Assembly (NCBI GenBank): GCA_036676235.1
Contig: JAKFDI010000040.1
Span: forward strand, 79,932-143,931
Length of the DNA stretch: 64,000 nt
Reading direction: 5' to 3'
From: JAKFDI01 sp036676235
GTDB lineage: Bacteria > Pseudomonadota > Gammaproteobacteria > Burkholderiales > Burkholderiaceae_C
Positions 52,387-60,042 of the stretch are shown in pieces. Each line of letters begins with the position of its first letter. The first letter of the stretch is position 1. Position numbers and translations under genes: made by a program. The notes under the pieces are model-generated. The model was not told where the DNA came from. It saw only the letters and a list, made by a program, of their open reading frames with translations, and made no database searches.

Positions 52387-53414
52387 TGACGGCCCCTCGG
52401 CGGCTTCGCCGCCACTCCCCCGAGGGAAGGCTCGCCCGCCTTGGGGCGGCCCGGCGCCGGGCTCGCAGGGGTTGCCGCTTCTGTCCGCTCGGCCACCCGC
52501 ATCACCGCCGAGCGCGCGCGCGGGTTGGCGCGCACTTCGGTCTCGCCCGGCTTCACGCGGCCGAGCGAGTGCAGCCGCATCGGCTTCTCGGGCGCGAAGG
52601 GCGCGCGGCGGTCGACCTCTGCACGGCTCTCACGCGCCATGAAGGTCTTGACGATGCGGTCTTCCAGCGAGTGGAAGCTGATGACCACCAGCCGCCCGCC
52701 GGGCGCGAGCAGATCGAGCGCGATCTTCAGTCCTTGTTCGAGTTCCTCAAGCTCGGCGTTGACGAAAATCCGAAGAGCCTGAAATGTGCGCGTCGCAGGG
52801 TCCTGGCCCGGCTCTCGGGTCTTGACCGCACGAGCCACGAGGTCGGAAAGCTCCCGTGTGGTTCGAACAGGATTCCCGCCTTCGCGCCGAGCAACAAGCG
52901 CCTTTGCAACCTGTAGAGCAAACCGTTCTTCCCCATAGTTCTTGATGACCTCCGCGATGTGGCGCTCGTCGGCGCGAGCCAGGAACTCCGCGGCGCTCTC
53001 GCCGCGGGTGGTGTCCATGCGCATGTCCAGCGGCCCGTCGAAACGGAAGCTGAAGCCACGCGCGGGATCGTCGATCTGGGGCGACGAGACGCCCAGGTCG
53101 AGCAGCAGGCCGTCGACCTGCTCGATGCCCAGGGCCGCCAGCGTGGCCGGCAGCTCGGCGAAATTCGTGTGATGGATGGAGAAACGCGGGTCATCGACCC
53201 GCGTTTGTCCTGAGGTCGCGGCACTGACGGCTTGTGGATCCCGATCGACGGCCACCAGCCTTCCCCGCGGCGACAACCGAGACAGCAGCAGCCGCGAGTG
53301 GCCGCCGCGCCCGAAGGTGCCGTCCACGTAGATGCCTTCAGGCGTGGTCACGAGCGCATCCACCGCTTCGTTCAGCAGCACGGTGGAATGCTTGAATTCG
53401 GCTGGCGTGGCCAT
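52383..53414 (-). CDS. rsmH: 16S rRNA (cytosine(1402)-N(4))-methyltransferase
   Basis: 343 residues from the ATG at 53412-53414. HSTVLLNEAVDALVTTPEGIYVDGTFGRGGHSRLLLSRL (key TFGRGGHSRLLL), DGLLLDLGVSSPQIDDPARGFSFRFDGPLDMRMD (LLDLGVSSPQ and GPLDMRM) and LVVISFHSLEDRIVKTFM are the RsmH blocks. The last 25 residues (from about AATPASPAPGRPK) are encoded by a family B repeat and look unlike the family. RsmH methylates C1402 in the ribosomal P site. Second gene of the dcw cluster. Confidence 0.96.
   Translation of the reverse strand: MATPAEFKHSTVLLNEAVDALVTTPEGIYVDGTFGRGGHSRLLLSRLSPRGRLVAVDRDPQAVSAATSGQTRVDDPRFSIHHTNFAELPATLAALGIEQVDGLLLDLGVSSPQIDDPARGFSFRFDGPLDMRMDTTRGESAAEFLARADERHIAEVIKNYGEERFALQVAKALVARREGGNPVRTTRELSDLVARAVKTREPGQDPATRTFQALRIFVNAELEELEQGLKIALDLLAPGGRLVVISFHSLEDRIVKTFMARESRAEVDRRAPFAPEKPMRLHSLGRVKPGETEVRANPRARSAVMRVAERTEAATPASPAPGRPKAGEPSLGGVAAKPPRGRQ
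52389..52475. repeat. Palindromic repeat (family B) forming the RsmH C-terminus
   Basis: The unit has a GGCGGCTTCGCCGCC hairpin, CTCCCCCGAGGG, GCTCGCCCGCCTTGGGGCGG and the perfect palindrome CCCGGCGCCGGG (52450-52461). It matches the murC-ddlB repeat in the order CCCCCGAGGG, CTTGGGGCGGCCCGGC. It reads as coding sequence in the rsmH frame and ends next to the ftsL start. Confidence 0.65.
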
Positions 53415-53416
53415 GC

Positions 53417-53857
53417 TCAGAAGCTGAAGTCTTTCAGCGCGTCCGGCATTTCGGATTGCATCACGCGGGCTTCGTGCTCGGCGTAACGCACGGCATCCCA
53501 CAGCTCGAAGTGGCTGCCCATGCCGAGCAGCATCACATCGCGTGTGAGGCCAGCCGCGGCGCGCAGTTCCGGGGCGATGAGCACGCGCGAGGAGCCGTCG
53601 ATCTCGACGTCCATCGCGTTGCCGAGAAACACCCGCTTCCAGCCGCTGGCCGACATCGGCAGCGCCGCCACACGCTCGCGAAACCCCTCCCACGCCGGGC
53701 GCGGAAAGATCATCAGCGAGCCTTCGGGGTGCTTGGTGATCGTGAGCTGGCTGACGCCCATCGCGCTCAGCACCTCGCGGTGACGCGACGGCATGGCGAG
53801 GCGCCCCTTGCCGTCCAACGTCAGAGCCGCAGGCCCCTGGAACACGATGTTTGCCAC
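53417..53857 (-). CDS. mraZ: Transcriptional regulator MraZ
   Basis: 146 residues from the GTG at 53855-53857, chosen for the AAGGTGG upstream; a GTG at 53845 (giving a Phe-Gln-Gly start) is an alternative. Two SpoVT-AbrB-like repeats are seen, ALTLDGKGRLAMPSRHREVL and ISP-type EIDGSSRVLIAPELRAAAGL, with LGMGSHFELWDA at the end of the second. MraZ is a dcw operon autoregulator in other bacteria. First gene of the cluster, 2 bases before rsmH. Confidence 0.94.
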   Translation of the reverse strand: MANIVFQGPAALTLDGKGRLAMPSRHREVLSAMGVSQLTITKHPEGSLMIFPRPAWEGFRERVAALPMSASGWKRVFLGNAMDVEIDGSSRVLIAPELRAAAGLTRDVMLLGMGSHFELWDAVRYAEHEARVMQSEMPDALKDFSF

Positions 53858-53877
53858 GCCAATTCCACCTTTTCCCA
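53853..53877 (-). promoter_or_regulatory. Candidate MraZ operator (TGGx repeats)
   Basis: On the minus strand three TGG-type units occur in the mraZ leader: TGGG at 53874-53877, TGGA 10 bases on at 53864-53867 and TGGC 11 bases further at 53853-53856. MraZ of E. coli binds TGGGN repeats with a 10-base period in the same position. The third unit overlaps the GTG start. Only the first copy matches the consensus fully. Confidence 0.5.
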
Positions 53878-53896
53878 CAAAAATGCACTTCAATGC

Positions 53897-53925
53897 ACTG
53901 TAGCGGAGCGGCTGTGGGCGGTCAA
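53897..53925 (-). promoter_or_regulatory. dcw promoter (Pmra)
   Basis: On the minus strand TTGACC (53920-53925) and TACAGT (53897-53902) are separated by exactly 17 bases, close to the sigma-70 consensus. Transcription would start near 53890, leaving a leader of about 33 bases before mraZ and covering the MraZ repeats. This is the best promoter in the window. Confidence 0.8.
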
Positions 53926-54149
53926 CGGAAGTTGTAAAGAAAAATCAATGGAATCAAGTACTTAGCGGCGCTTTGTCACGCAGAAACGCGGATCGAAAAG
54001 CGTTCAAAACCAATGACTTGCGCCATGGTCTGAAAGCCAAGCCTGAGGAGTTGCGGGTTTTGACCACCCGTATTTGCCCGAGTTGATTCGGGATGCGGCC
54101 CGGTCGGGCGGGTCTGCCGGCGCGATGCTGCGGGCGTCTGCCGCCATCG

Positions 54150-56105
54150 CTACTGCGTCGCGCTCGACACCGGCTGTGCGCCGGAGAGTTCCACCCGGTT
54201 GCGCCCTGCCGACTTGGCGCGATAGAGCGCCGCATCGGCCTGCGCGATGAAATCGGCGGCCTTGTCGTCCGGAGCGGCCACCCGGGCGATCACGCCGACG
54301 CTCACGCGCAGCGCGATGCGCTCACCGCGGTTGACATACGCCACGGATTCCACGGCCCGGCGCGCACGTTCGGCCAGGTCGAGCGCCTGCGCGGCGTCGG
54401 TTCCCGGCAGCACGAGCGCGAATTCCTCGCCGCCGTAGCGCGCCACCAAATCGCTCGTGCGCGCTGCCGTGGCACGCAGTGCCTGCGCCACCAGCTTCAG
54501 GCCTTCATCGCCCGCCAGGTGGCCGCAGCGGTCGTTGATCTGCTTGAAGTGATCGATGTCGACCAGCAGCAGCGCCAGCGGCTCGCCGGTGCGCGCCGAA
54601 CTCTCCATCTCGCGCGCCAGCACTTCGTCGAAATAGCGCCGGTTGTGCAGTTGGGTGAGCGCATCGGTGATGCTGAGCTGGCCGAGTTCCTCGTTCGCGC
54701 GCTCGAGTTCGGCGGTGCGCGCCTGCACGCGCTGCTCCAGCGCCTCGTTGGCCTCGCGCTGCGCGGCCAGCGCATCCGCCTGGGCGACGATCTTCTGCTC
54801 GCGCTCGGCCTGCAGATGGCGTGTGAGCCGCAGCGTTTCCTGCCGTGCCTGCTCCCGCGCGTGGCGTTCGCGCCGGATGCGATCGGCCAGGGCCACCGAC
54901 AGCAGCACCGTCTCCACGGCGAAGCCGATGTGCTGGCCATAGTCGGCCAGCAGGTTGCCCTGCGTGATGCCCATGACGGACAGCAGCATCGCGAAGGTAC
55001 CGACGACGAGCGCGCTCCAGGCCAGCGTGAAATAGCGCGCCGACACGTTGCCGCGCCACATCAGCCGCACCGAGCTGTAGATCGCGACGAAGCCGCTCAG
55101 CGCCCCGACCAGCGCCGCGGCGCCGTAGAAGTGCGCCGACGGGCGAAGCGACCAGGCCAGCGCCATGATCCAGAAGGCGATGAAGGCCGAGTTCATGTGC
55201 AGCAGATGGGGCAGTCCGCAGTGCTTCAGGTCGAGAAACTGCCGGAAGAACAGCGAGGCGAACAGGAAGCACAGGCTGGCGCTCACGCCGTAGCCGTAGG
55301 TGTTCATCCAGTCGTTGGTGCCCCACACATAAAGCGGCCCGTAGCCGGTGGTCACCAGTTCGTAGGCGATGACGGTGACCAGGTAGGCGGTGTACCAGGC
55401 GTAGCTGCGGTCGCCGGTGAAGAGCAGCAGGCTCGCGTTGTAGAGCAGCATCACGCCCAGGATGCCGAACAGCACCCCGGCCAGCACCCCGCGGTCGTAG
55501 CGCTCGGCACCCCAGCTCGCCGCATCGCGGATGGTGATGGGCACCATGGGTGAGCTGATCGGCACCACGCGCAACAGCAGGGTCACCGGCCGCCCGACCG
55601 GCGCCTCGAGCGCAAAGGCGAAAGACGGCCCGCGCGAGACGTTGCCATCGACGCCACGGCCGAGTTCTGCGTGGCGCGACGCCAGCCAGCGCTGTGCCTG
55701 CGGGTCGTACTGGTGCAGGGCGACGCTGCGCAGCATCGGCCAGTCGACGCCAAGCAGCCAGTCGTCGCGCGGCGTGCGGTTTTTCAGGTCGAAGCGAACC
55801 CAGATCGGCCGGGTCTCGCGGGGCAGGTTGATGCGCTGCTGGGCATGCGATTGCCAGCGGGAAGCGAACGCCGGGTCCATCACCTGCTCGCGGGTGAGGG
55901 CGGTGCCGGCTTCTTCCACCAGCAGTTCCACACCCTGCGTCACCGCCACGCCCTGCGCGTCGGCGAGCACCACGGCCGGCTGCGACCGGGCGACGCCGTG
56001 CAGCAGCAGCGCAAGCAGCAGCCCGACCGCCACGAGGGCGGACCACCGGAGGCGGGGACGCGGAACGACGATCGGCATGTTGGGCAGGGCCACTCGACGC
56101 GGCAT
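54150..56105 (-). CDS. 7TM-DISM diguanylate cyclase
   Basis: 651 residues. A signal or anchor helix at about 21-40, then a periplasmic 7TMR-DISMED2-like domain (about 50-190, with INLPRETRPIWVRFDLKN), a block of seven membrane helices (about 205-400), a coiled coil (about 410-475, RQETLRLTRHLQAEREQ) and a C-terminal GGDEF domain. ITDALTQLHNRRYFDE, the catalytic GGEEFALVLP and the inhibitory RTSD five residues before it are intact, so it should make cyclic di-GMP in response to an external signal. It lies upstream of mraZ on the same strand with a 292-base gap. Confidence 0.9.
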   Translation of the reverse strand: MPRRVALPNMPIVVPRPRLRWSALVAVGLLLALLLHGVARSQPAVVLADAQGVAVTQGVELLVEEAGTALTREQVMDPAFASRWQSHAQQRINLPRETRPIWVRFDLKNRTPRDDWLLGVDWPMLRSVALHQYDPQAQRWLASRHAELGRGVDGNVSRGPSFAFALEAPVGRPVTLLLRVVPISSPMVPITIRDAASWGAERYDRGVLAGVLFGILGVMLLYNASLLLFTGDRSYAWYTAYLVTVIAYELVTTGYGPLYVWGTNDWMNTYGYGVSASLCFLFASLFFRQFLDLKHCGLPHLLHMNSAFIAFWIMALAWSLRPSAHFYGAAALVGALSGFVAIYSSVRLMWRGNVSARYFTLAWSALVVGTFAMLLSVMGITQGNLLADYGQHIGFAVETVLLSVALADRIRRERHAREQARQETLRLTRHLQAEREQKIVAQADALAAQREANEALEQRVQARTAELERANEELGQLSITDALTQLHNRRYFDEVLAREMESSARTGEPLALLLVDIDHFKQINDRCGHLAGDEGLKLVAQALRATAARTSDLVARYGGEEFALVLPGTDAAQALDLAERARRAVESVAYVNRGERIALRVSVGVIARVAAPDDKAADFIAQADAALYRAKSAGRNRVELSGAQPVSSATQ

Positions 56106-56231
56106 GCCCTAGTTGTCGGCCATTCCGCGGCCCTCTCCGAGCACCGGGTGCGCCGAATGACGCACGATCCTCGCTTTTCCCGGCGCTATTGCACGAATCG
56201 CCGAGCCCGCTTATGGCGCTGGGCTGGTCGT

Positions 56232-56813
56232 TCAGTGATGGCGATGATGGAAGCTGCGGCTGGCAACGTAGGTGCCCGCCAGCACGGCGCCGGCCACCAT
56301 CAGCATCTTGCTGGCCGGCATGGCCTTCATGGTGTCGACCGCCATCTCGCCCGCATGCGGCGCCATCAGCTCCATGCGCCGCTTGGTCATCTGCGCGCCC
56401 AGCTCCTGCAATCGATCGGCAAGCAACTGCTCGGCCGCCGGCAGCAGCGAAGTCTCTTCATCGGCCACGTGGTGCATCACGTCGCGCATGAGTGCGTTGA
56501 AGGTGCTGTCGTAGGTGGCGTCGGTGGGTTCCAGATCGCGAAGAATGCCGATCAGGCGGCGCATCTCGGCATGTTCGGGAACGCTCTTTTCGGTCACCGT
56601 GCTGTCGGCGCCCACGGCTTGCATCGCGGGATAGAAGATTTCTTCCTCGAGCTGGGCGTGCACCTCGAGCGCGAGGCACACGTGGCGCACCAGGCCTTCC
56701 TTCACCGCAGGCGACAGATCTGCGTGGTACTTGTGAAACGCCATCAGCACGTTCGAATGGTCCGTGCGGATCATGGTGGTGATGCTTGGCGACAGCTTGC
56801 TCAGCATGGTCAT
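56232..56813 (-). CDS. Hemerythrin HHE-domain protein with C-terminal membrane anchor
   Basis: 193 residues. Two helical HHE-type units: HSNVLMAFHKYH, HVCLALEVHAQLEEEIFYP (first), HAEMRRLIGIL and DVMHHVADEETSLLP (second); the His and Glu residues are at the spacing of hemerythrin-like di-iron sites. A hydrophobic helix (about 166-183) precedes a His-rich end (SRSFHHRHH). It may bind oxygen or iron at the membrane; no substrate can be assigned. It is followed by an NnrU-like gene 69 bases upstream on the same strand. Confidence 0.8.
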   Translation of the reverse strand: MTMLSKLSPSITTMIRTDHSNVLMAFHKYHADLSPAVKEGLVRHVCLALEVHAQLEEEIFYPAMQAVGADSTVTEKSVPEHAEMRRLIGILRDLEPTDATYDSTFNALMRDVMHHVADEETSLLPAAEQLLADRLQELGAQMTKRRMELMAPHAGEMAVDTMKAMPASKMLMVAGAVLAGTYVASRSFHHRHH

Positions 56814-56882
56814 GGCGATGGCTCCTGGGCTTGGGGGTGGCCCGAGAAACCGGCAAGCGCCATTCCCGCCCAGTCGCGCGCC

Positions 56883-57452
56883 TCAGCGCGGCGACACCCC
56901 GATCAGCCACTGGTGCAGCCACAGATAGAACACCACGAACAGCGCCAGGCCGCCCACCACGGCGATCACATCGTTCATCGGCCCGGTCGGCGCGCCGGGG
57001 ACAGGCCGCGGCGTGCGCCGCTTCAGCGAGATGCAGTCGGCCACGGCCCAGGCGAGAAACCCGCCGAACAGCAGCACATCGGCGAGCGTGCCGTTGGCGA
57101 GCAGGTGGGCCGTGGCCCACAGCTTGGTGGCGAGCAGCATGGGGTGCTTCGTCGCCCGCTGGATGCGCCCCGGCAGGTAGGCCGCCAGCAGCAACGGAAA
57201 CACCGGCAGCAGCAGCAGCAGCGCGAAATGGCGCAGGAAGAGCGGCGGGCTGTACAGCACCACGGGCGATTGCCGCGCCGCACCGTAGCCGACGACGATC
57301 AGCACGAAGCCCACGATGGCGATCACCGCATACAGGCCCTTCCACGGCCCGTCGCCGAGCCGTGCGTGTTGCGCATCGCGCCACGCCGGCGCCACGATGG
57401 ACACCGAGTGGATGCCGAGAAAGATCAGCAGGCCGAGAACAAGCCACACCAT
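56883..57452 (-). CDS. NnrU family membrane protein
   Basis: 189 residues from the ATG at 57450-57452, preceded by GAAGGAGCG. About five or six membrane helices. LGLLIFLGIHSVSIVAP, GLYAVIAIVGFVLIVVGYG, TKHPMLLATKLWATAHLLANG (KHPMLLATKLWATAHLLANGTLADVLLFG gives the main block) are NnrU-like. The family name comes from a link to denitrification, but its chemistry is unknown and no denitrification genes are in this window. Confidence 0.85.
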   Translation of the reverse strand: MVWLVLGLLIFLGIHSVSIVAPAWRDAQHARLGDGPWKGLYAVIAIVGFVLIVVGYGAARQSPVVLYSPPLFLRHFALLLLLPVFPLLLAAYLPGRIQRATKHPMLLATKLWATAHLLANGTLADVLLFGGFLAWAVADCISLKRRTPRPVPGAPTGPMNDVIAVVGGLALFVVFYLWLHQWLIGVSPR

Positions 57453-57514
57453 GAAAGCGCTCCTTCGTTGCGACCCCACCGGACAGCGGGCCGATCAGTG
57501 TAGGCGCGGTGTTT

Positions 57515-58735
57515 TCAGAGCGCTTCGCCGGCGGCCAGGCGGGGCTTGACCCACAGCCAGGCCAGCAGGCCCACGCCCAGCATCGCAAGCGACATCAGCG
57601 CCAGAGCGCGGGTGGAATGCATCACCAGCGGCGCGATGACACCGGCCACGAGGCCGTTGGCGAGACTGCCGATGCAGGCCTGGAACGACGAGGCCATGCC
57701 GCGCCGCTCGGGCACGAGGTCGAGCACCATCAGCGTGACCACCGGCACCATCAGCGCCCAGCCAAACGAGAACACCGCGATCGGCAGCATCGCCCACCAG
57801 TACTGCGGCGTGAATGCGAAGTTCAGCGCCACGTTGAGCAGCGACACCAGCAGCATGATCACGAAGCCGTGGCGGATCTGGTGCCGCGGCTTGATCTTCC
57901 CGGCCAGCCGCCCCGACAGCCACGCCCCGCCCATGATCCCGCTGATGCTCAGCATGAAGAACCAGAAGAACTGCCCCGGCGCGAGGCCCAGGTGCTCGCC
58001 GAGGAACACCGGCGCCGACAGCACGTAGAGAAACATGCCGTTGAAGGGGATGCCGCTGGCAACGACCAGCATCAGGAAGCGCGGGCTCGAACCGAGCGAC
58101 GCATAGCCGCGCATCAGGCTGCGCACGTTGAACGGCTGGCGCTGCGACAGATGCAGCGTCTCGGGCAGCAGCCGCCAGTTCGCCACCCACAGCGCCGCGC
58201 CGAGCACGGCCAGCAGCCAGAAGATCGAATGCCAGTCGGCGTGCACGAACAGGAAGCCGCCAATCATCGGCGCCACCGCGGGCGCCACGCCGAAGTAGAT
58301 GGTCACCTGCGACATGACGCGCTGCGCGTCGGCCGGCGCGAACATGTCGCGGATGACGGCGCGCGACACCACGATGCCGGCCCCGGCCGAGATGCCCTGC
58401 ACGGCGCGGAAGAACACCAGCTGGCCGATCGTCTGCGACAGCGCGCAGCCCACCGACGCCAGCGTGAACAGCGCCACGCCCCACAGCACCACCGGGCGCC
58501 GCCCGAAGCTGTCGGACAGCGCGCCGTGGAACAGGTTCATCACCGCGAAGCCGAACAGATAGGCCGACAGCGTCTGCTGCATCTGCACCGGCGTGGCGCC
58601 GATCGACTGCGCGATGCCGGCGAACGCGGGCAGGTAGGTGTCGATCGCGAACGGCCCCAGCATGCCCAGGCAGGCCAGCAGCACGGCAAAGGCCCAGCGC
58701 GGCGCGCGCCAGAGGGTGTGGGCGTCGGGGTTCAT
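57515..58735 (-). CDS. Bcr/CflA family multidrug efflux MFS transporter
   Basis: 406 residues from the ATG at 58733-58735, with twelve membrane helices. AIDTYLPAFAGIAQSIGATPVQMQQTLSAYLFGFA (motif DTYLPAF, QQTLSAYL), GALSDSFGRRPVVLWGV and FRAVQGISAGAGIVVSRAVIRDMF (RAVQGISAG) are the Bcr/CflA pattern. It would export drugs such as bicyclomycin or sulfonamides from the inner membrane; real substrates are unknown. The gene starts 85 bases beyond the 3' end of rnpB and may share its region of transcription. Confidence 0.93.
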   Translation of the reverse strand: MNPDAHTLWRAPRWAFAVLLACLGMLGPFAIDTYLPAFAGIAQSIGATPVQMQQTLSAYLFGFAVMNLFHGALSDSFGRRPVVLWGVALFTLASVGCALSQTIGQLVFFRAVQGISAGAGIVVSRAVIRDMFAPADAQRVMSQVTIYFGVAPAVAPMIGGFLFVHADWHSIFWLLAVLGAALWVANWRLLPETLHLSQRQPFNVRSLMRGYASLGSSPRFLMLVVASGIPFNGMFLYVLSAPVFLGEHLGLAPGQFFWFFMLSISGIMGGAWLSGRLAGKIKPRHQIRHGFVIMLLVSLLNVALNFAFTPQYWWAMLPIAVFSFGWALMVPVVTLMVLDLVPERRGMASSFQACIGSLANGLVAGVIAPLVMHSTRALALMSLAMLGVGLLAWLWVKPRLAAGEAL

Positions 58736-58756
58736 GAGGAAAGCCGACGAGTGTAG

Positions 58757-58786
58757 CGAGCGGCCGCCGGCAAACAGGGCCGCTCG
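58757..58786 (-). terminator. Hairpin downstream of rnpB
   Basis: A 9-bp stem (CGAGCGGCC / GGCCGCTCG) with a 12-base loop lies 34 bases past the rnpB 3' end. The T tract expected of an intrinsic terminator is missing, so it may be a processing or weak termination site. Confidence 0.3.
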
Positions 58787-58819
58787 ACTGCCCGCGCCGT
58801 GCCGGGCGCGATGAAAAGT

Positions 58820-59164
58820 GTGAAGCGAGCCGATAGGCCGGATTCTGTGCAGCGGCCTCCTCTTGCGAAGAGCCCGCCGTGACCGCCATTCCTCTGGGCC
58901 GTGGATCGCTCGCACGGCTCGGTGCCACCTACCCGCCAGCTCCGCGGAGCCACATCAACGCTGGCCTATTTGGTGTTGCTGCGCGTAGAGATTGCCCGTT
59001 TCATTCACCGCACGTTCTTGCGAACGCCGTGATTCGTTTCTGTTGCTCTGATCCTCACCTCACGGTGGACAGCCGTTAGCTGCTACGCCGCCCTGTGCAG
59101 TCCGGACCTTCCTCCAGTGCCTCCTTTCGGAGAAATGCACCAGCGGCGGTCTGGCTCGCTTCAC
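58820..59164 (-). ncRNA. rnpB: RNase P RNA, class A
   Basis: Read on the minus strand the 5' end GTGAAGCGAGCC pairs with the 3' end GGCTCGCTTCAC to form helix P1. GAGGAAGGTCCGGACTGCACAGGGC near the 5' end (CR-I, key GGAAGGTCCGGAC), and near the 3' end ACAGAATCCGGCCTATCGGC match the two conserved blocks of bacterial RNase P RNA. About 345 bases. It is the catalytic subunit that trims tRNA 5' ends. It lies directly downstream of the NYN gene and overlaps nothing. Confidence 0.95.
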
Positions 59165-59171
59165 GGGCGCA

Positions 59172-59177
59172 ATTATC
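59172..59177 (-). promoter_or_regulatory. Candidate -10 element for rnpB
   Basis: On the minus strand GATAAT sits 7 bases before the rnpB 5' end at 59164, in the right place for a -10. It overlaps the stop codon of the NYN gene. The -35 region is weak. If real, rnpB has its own promoter inside the 3' end of the upstream gene. Confidence 0.5.
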
Positions 59178-60042
59178 CCCGTCCGTTGCGCGCCTGCCGC
59201 TTGTCGCGCAGCACGACCTGGCTGCCGCGGCGGTCAAGCTCGAAGAGCTGCGTCGCCTCGATCAGGTCGATCAGCTTGCGGTAGCCGTAGTTGCGCGGAT
59301 CGAAGGAGGCCTGGTTGCCGATCTGCTGCCCCACCGGGCCGAGCGAGGACCAGCCGTCTTCGCCTGCGGCGGTTTCCACCGCGTTGCGCAGCAGGCTCAC
59401 GAGGCGCGCGTCCTGTCGCAGGGCGGAGGTGTCGAGGCGGATCGGTGCGGTGTCGGCTTTCGGCGCCGGCTCGGCTTCGATCACGGCGGCTTCCGTCCGG
59501 GTCGCTTCGCCCTTGGCCGCTTCGCTCTTGGCGGAGACGCGGCCCTTGCGCGCCGGCGCCTTGGCCTTCGCCGGCTTGGCCGCTACTTCCTCGACGGCCG
59601 CGGCGCTGCCCAGGTTCTCCAGGTAGAGAAAGCGCGAGCACGCGTTGACGAAGGGCATGGGCGTCTTCTTGGCGCCGAAGCCGTAGACCAGCGCGCCCTT
59701 GGCCTTCAGATGCAGGACCAGCGGCGTGAAGTCGGCGTCGGACGAGACGATGCCGAAGGCTTCGGGCTCGTCGGCGTAGAGCAGGTCCATCGCGTCGATG
59801 ACCATCACCATGTCGGTGGCGTTCTTGCCCTTGCTGTAGTCGAACTGCTGCACCGGCTTGATGGCGTACTCGTGCAGCACTGCCTCCCAGCCTTTGAGCC
59901 CATCCTTCTTCCAGTTGCCGTAGGCGCGCCGGATGTTGGCGACACCGCTCTTGGCCAGCTCCGCGAGGATGACGTCGATCTTGCTGGCCGGCGAGTTGTC
60001 GGCGTCGATCAGCAAGGCGATGCGGGGTTGTTTCTCGATCAT
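59173..60042 (-). CDS. NYN domain protein with OST-HTH/LOTUS C-terminus
   Basis: 289 residues. The NYN (PIN-like) nuclease domain has the acidic set ALLIDADNSPASK, NATDMVMVIDAMDLLY and GIVSSDADFTPLVLHL, all four Asp in place. A charged Ala-rich linker (about 160-205) follows, then a LOTUS-type winged-helix domain (LVSLLRNAVETAAGEDGWSSLGPVGQQI, YGYRKLIDLIEATQLFEL). Such proteins are predicted RNA-binding endonucleases. The ATG overlaps the pyrC stop (ATGA), and rnpB follows at once; a role in RNA turnover is plausible but inferred. Confidence 0.88.
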   Translation of the reverse strand: MIEKQPRIALLIDADNSPASKIDVILAELAKSGVANIRRAYGNWKKDGLKGWEAVLHEYAIKPVQQFDYSKGKNATDMVMVIDAMDLLYADEPEAFGIVSSDADFTPLVLHLKAKGALVYGFGAKKTPMPFVNACSRFLYLENLGSAAAVEEVAAKPAKAKAPARKGRVSAKSEAAKGEATRTEAAVIEAEPAPKADTAPIRLDTSALRQDARLVSLLRNAVETAAGEDGWSSLGPVGQQIGNQASFDPRNYGYRKLIDLIEATQLFELDRRGSQVVLRDKRQARNGRG

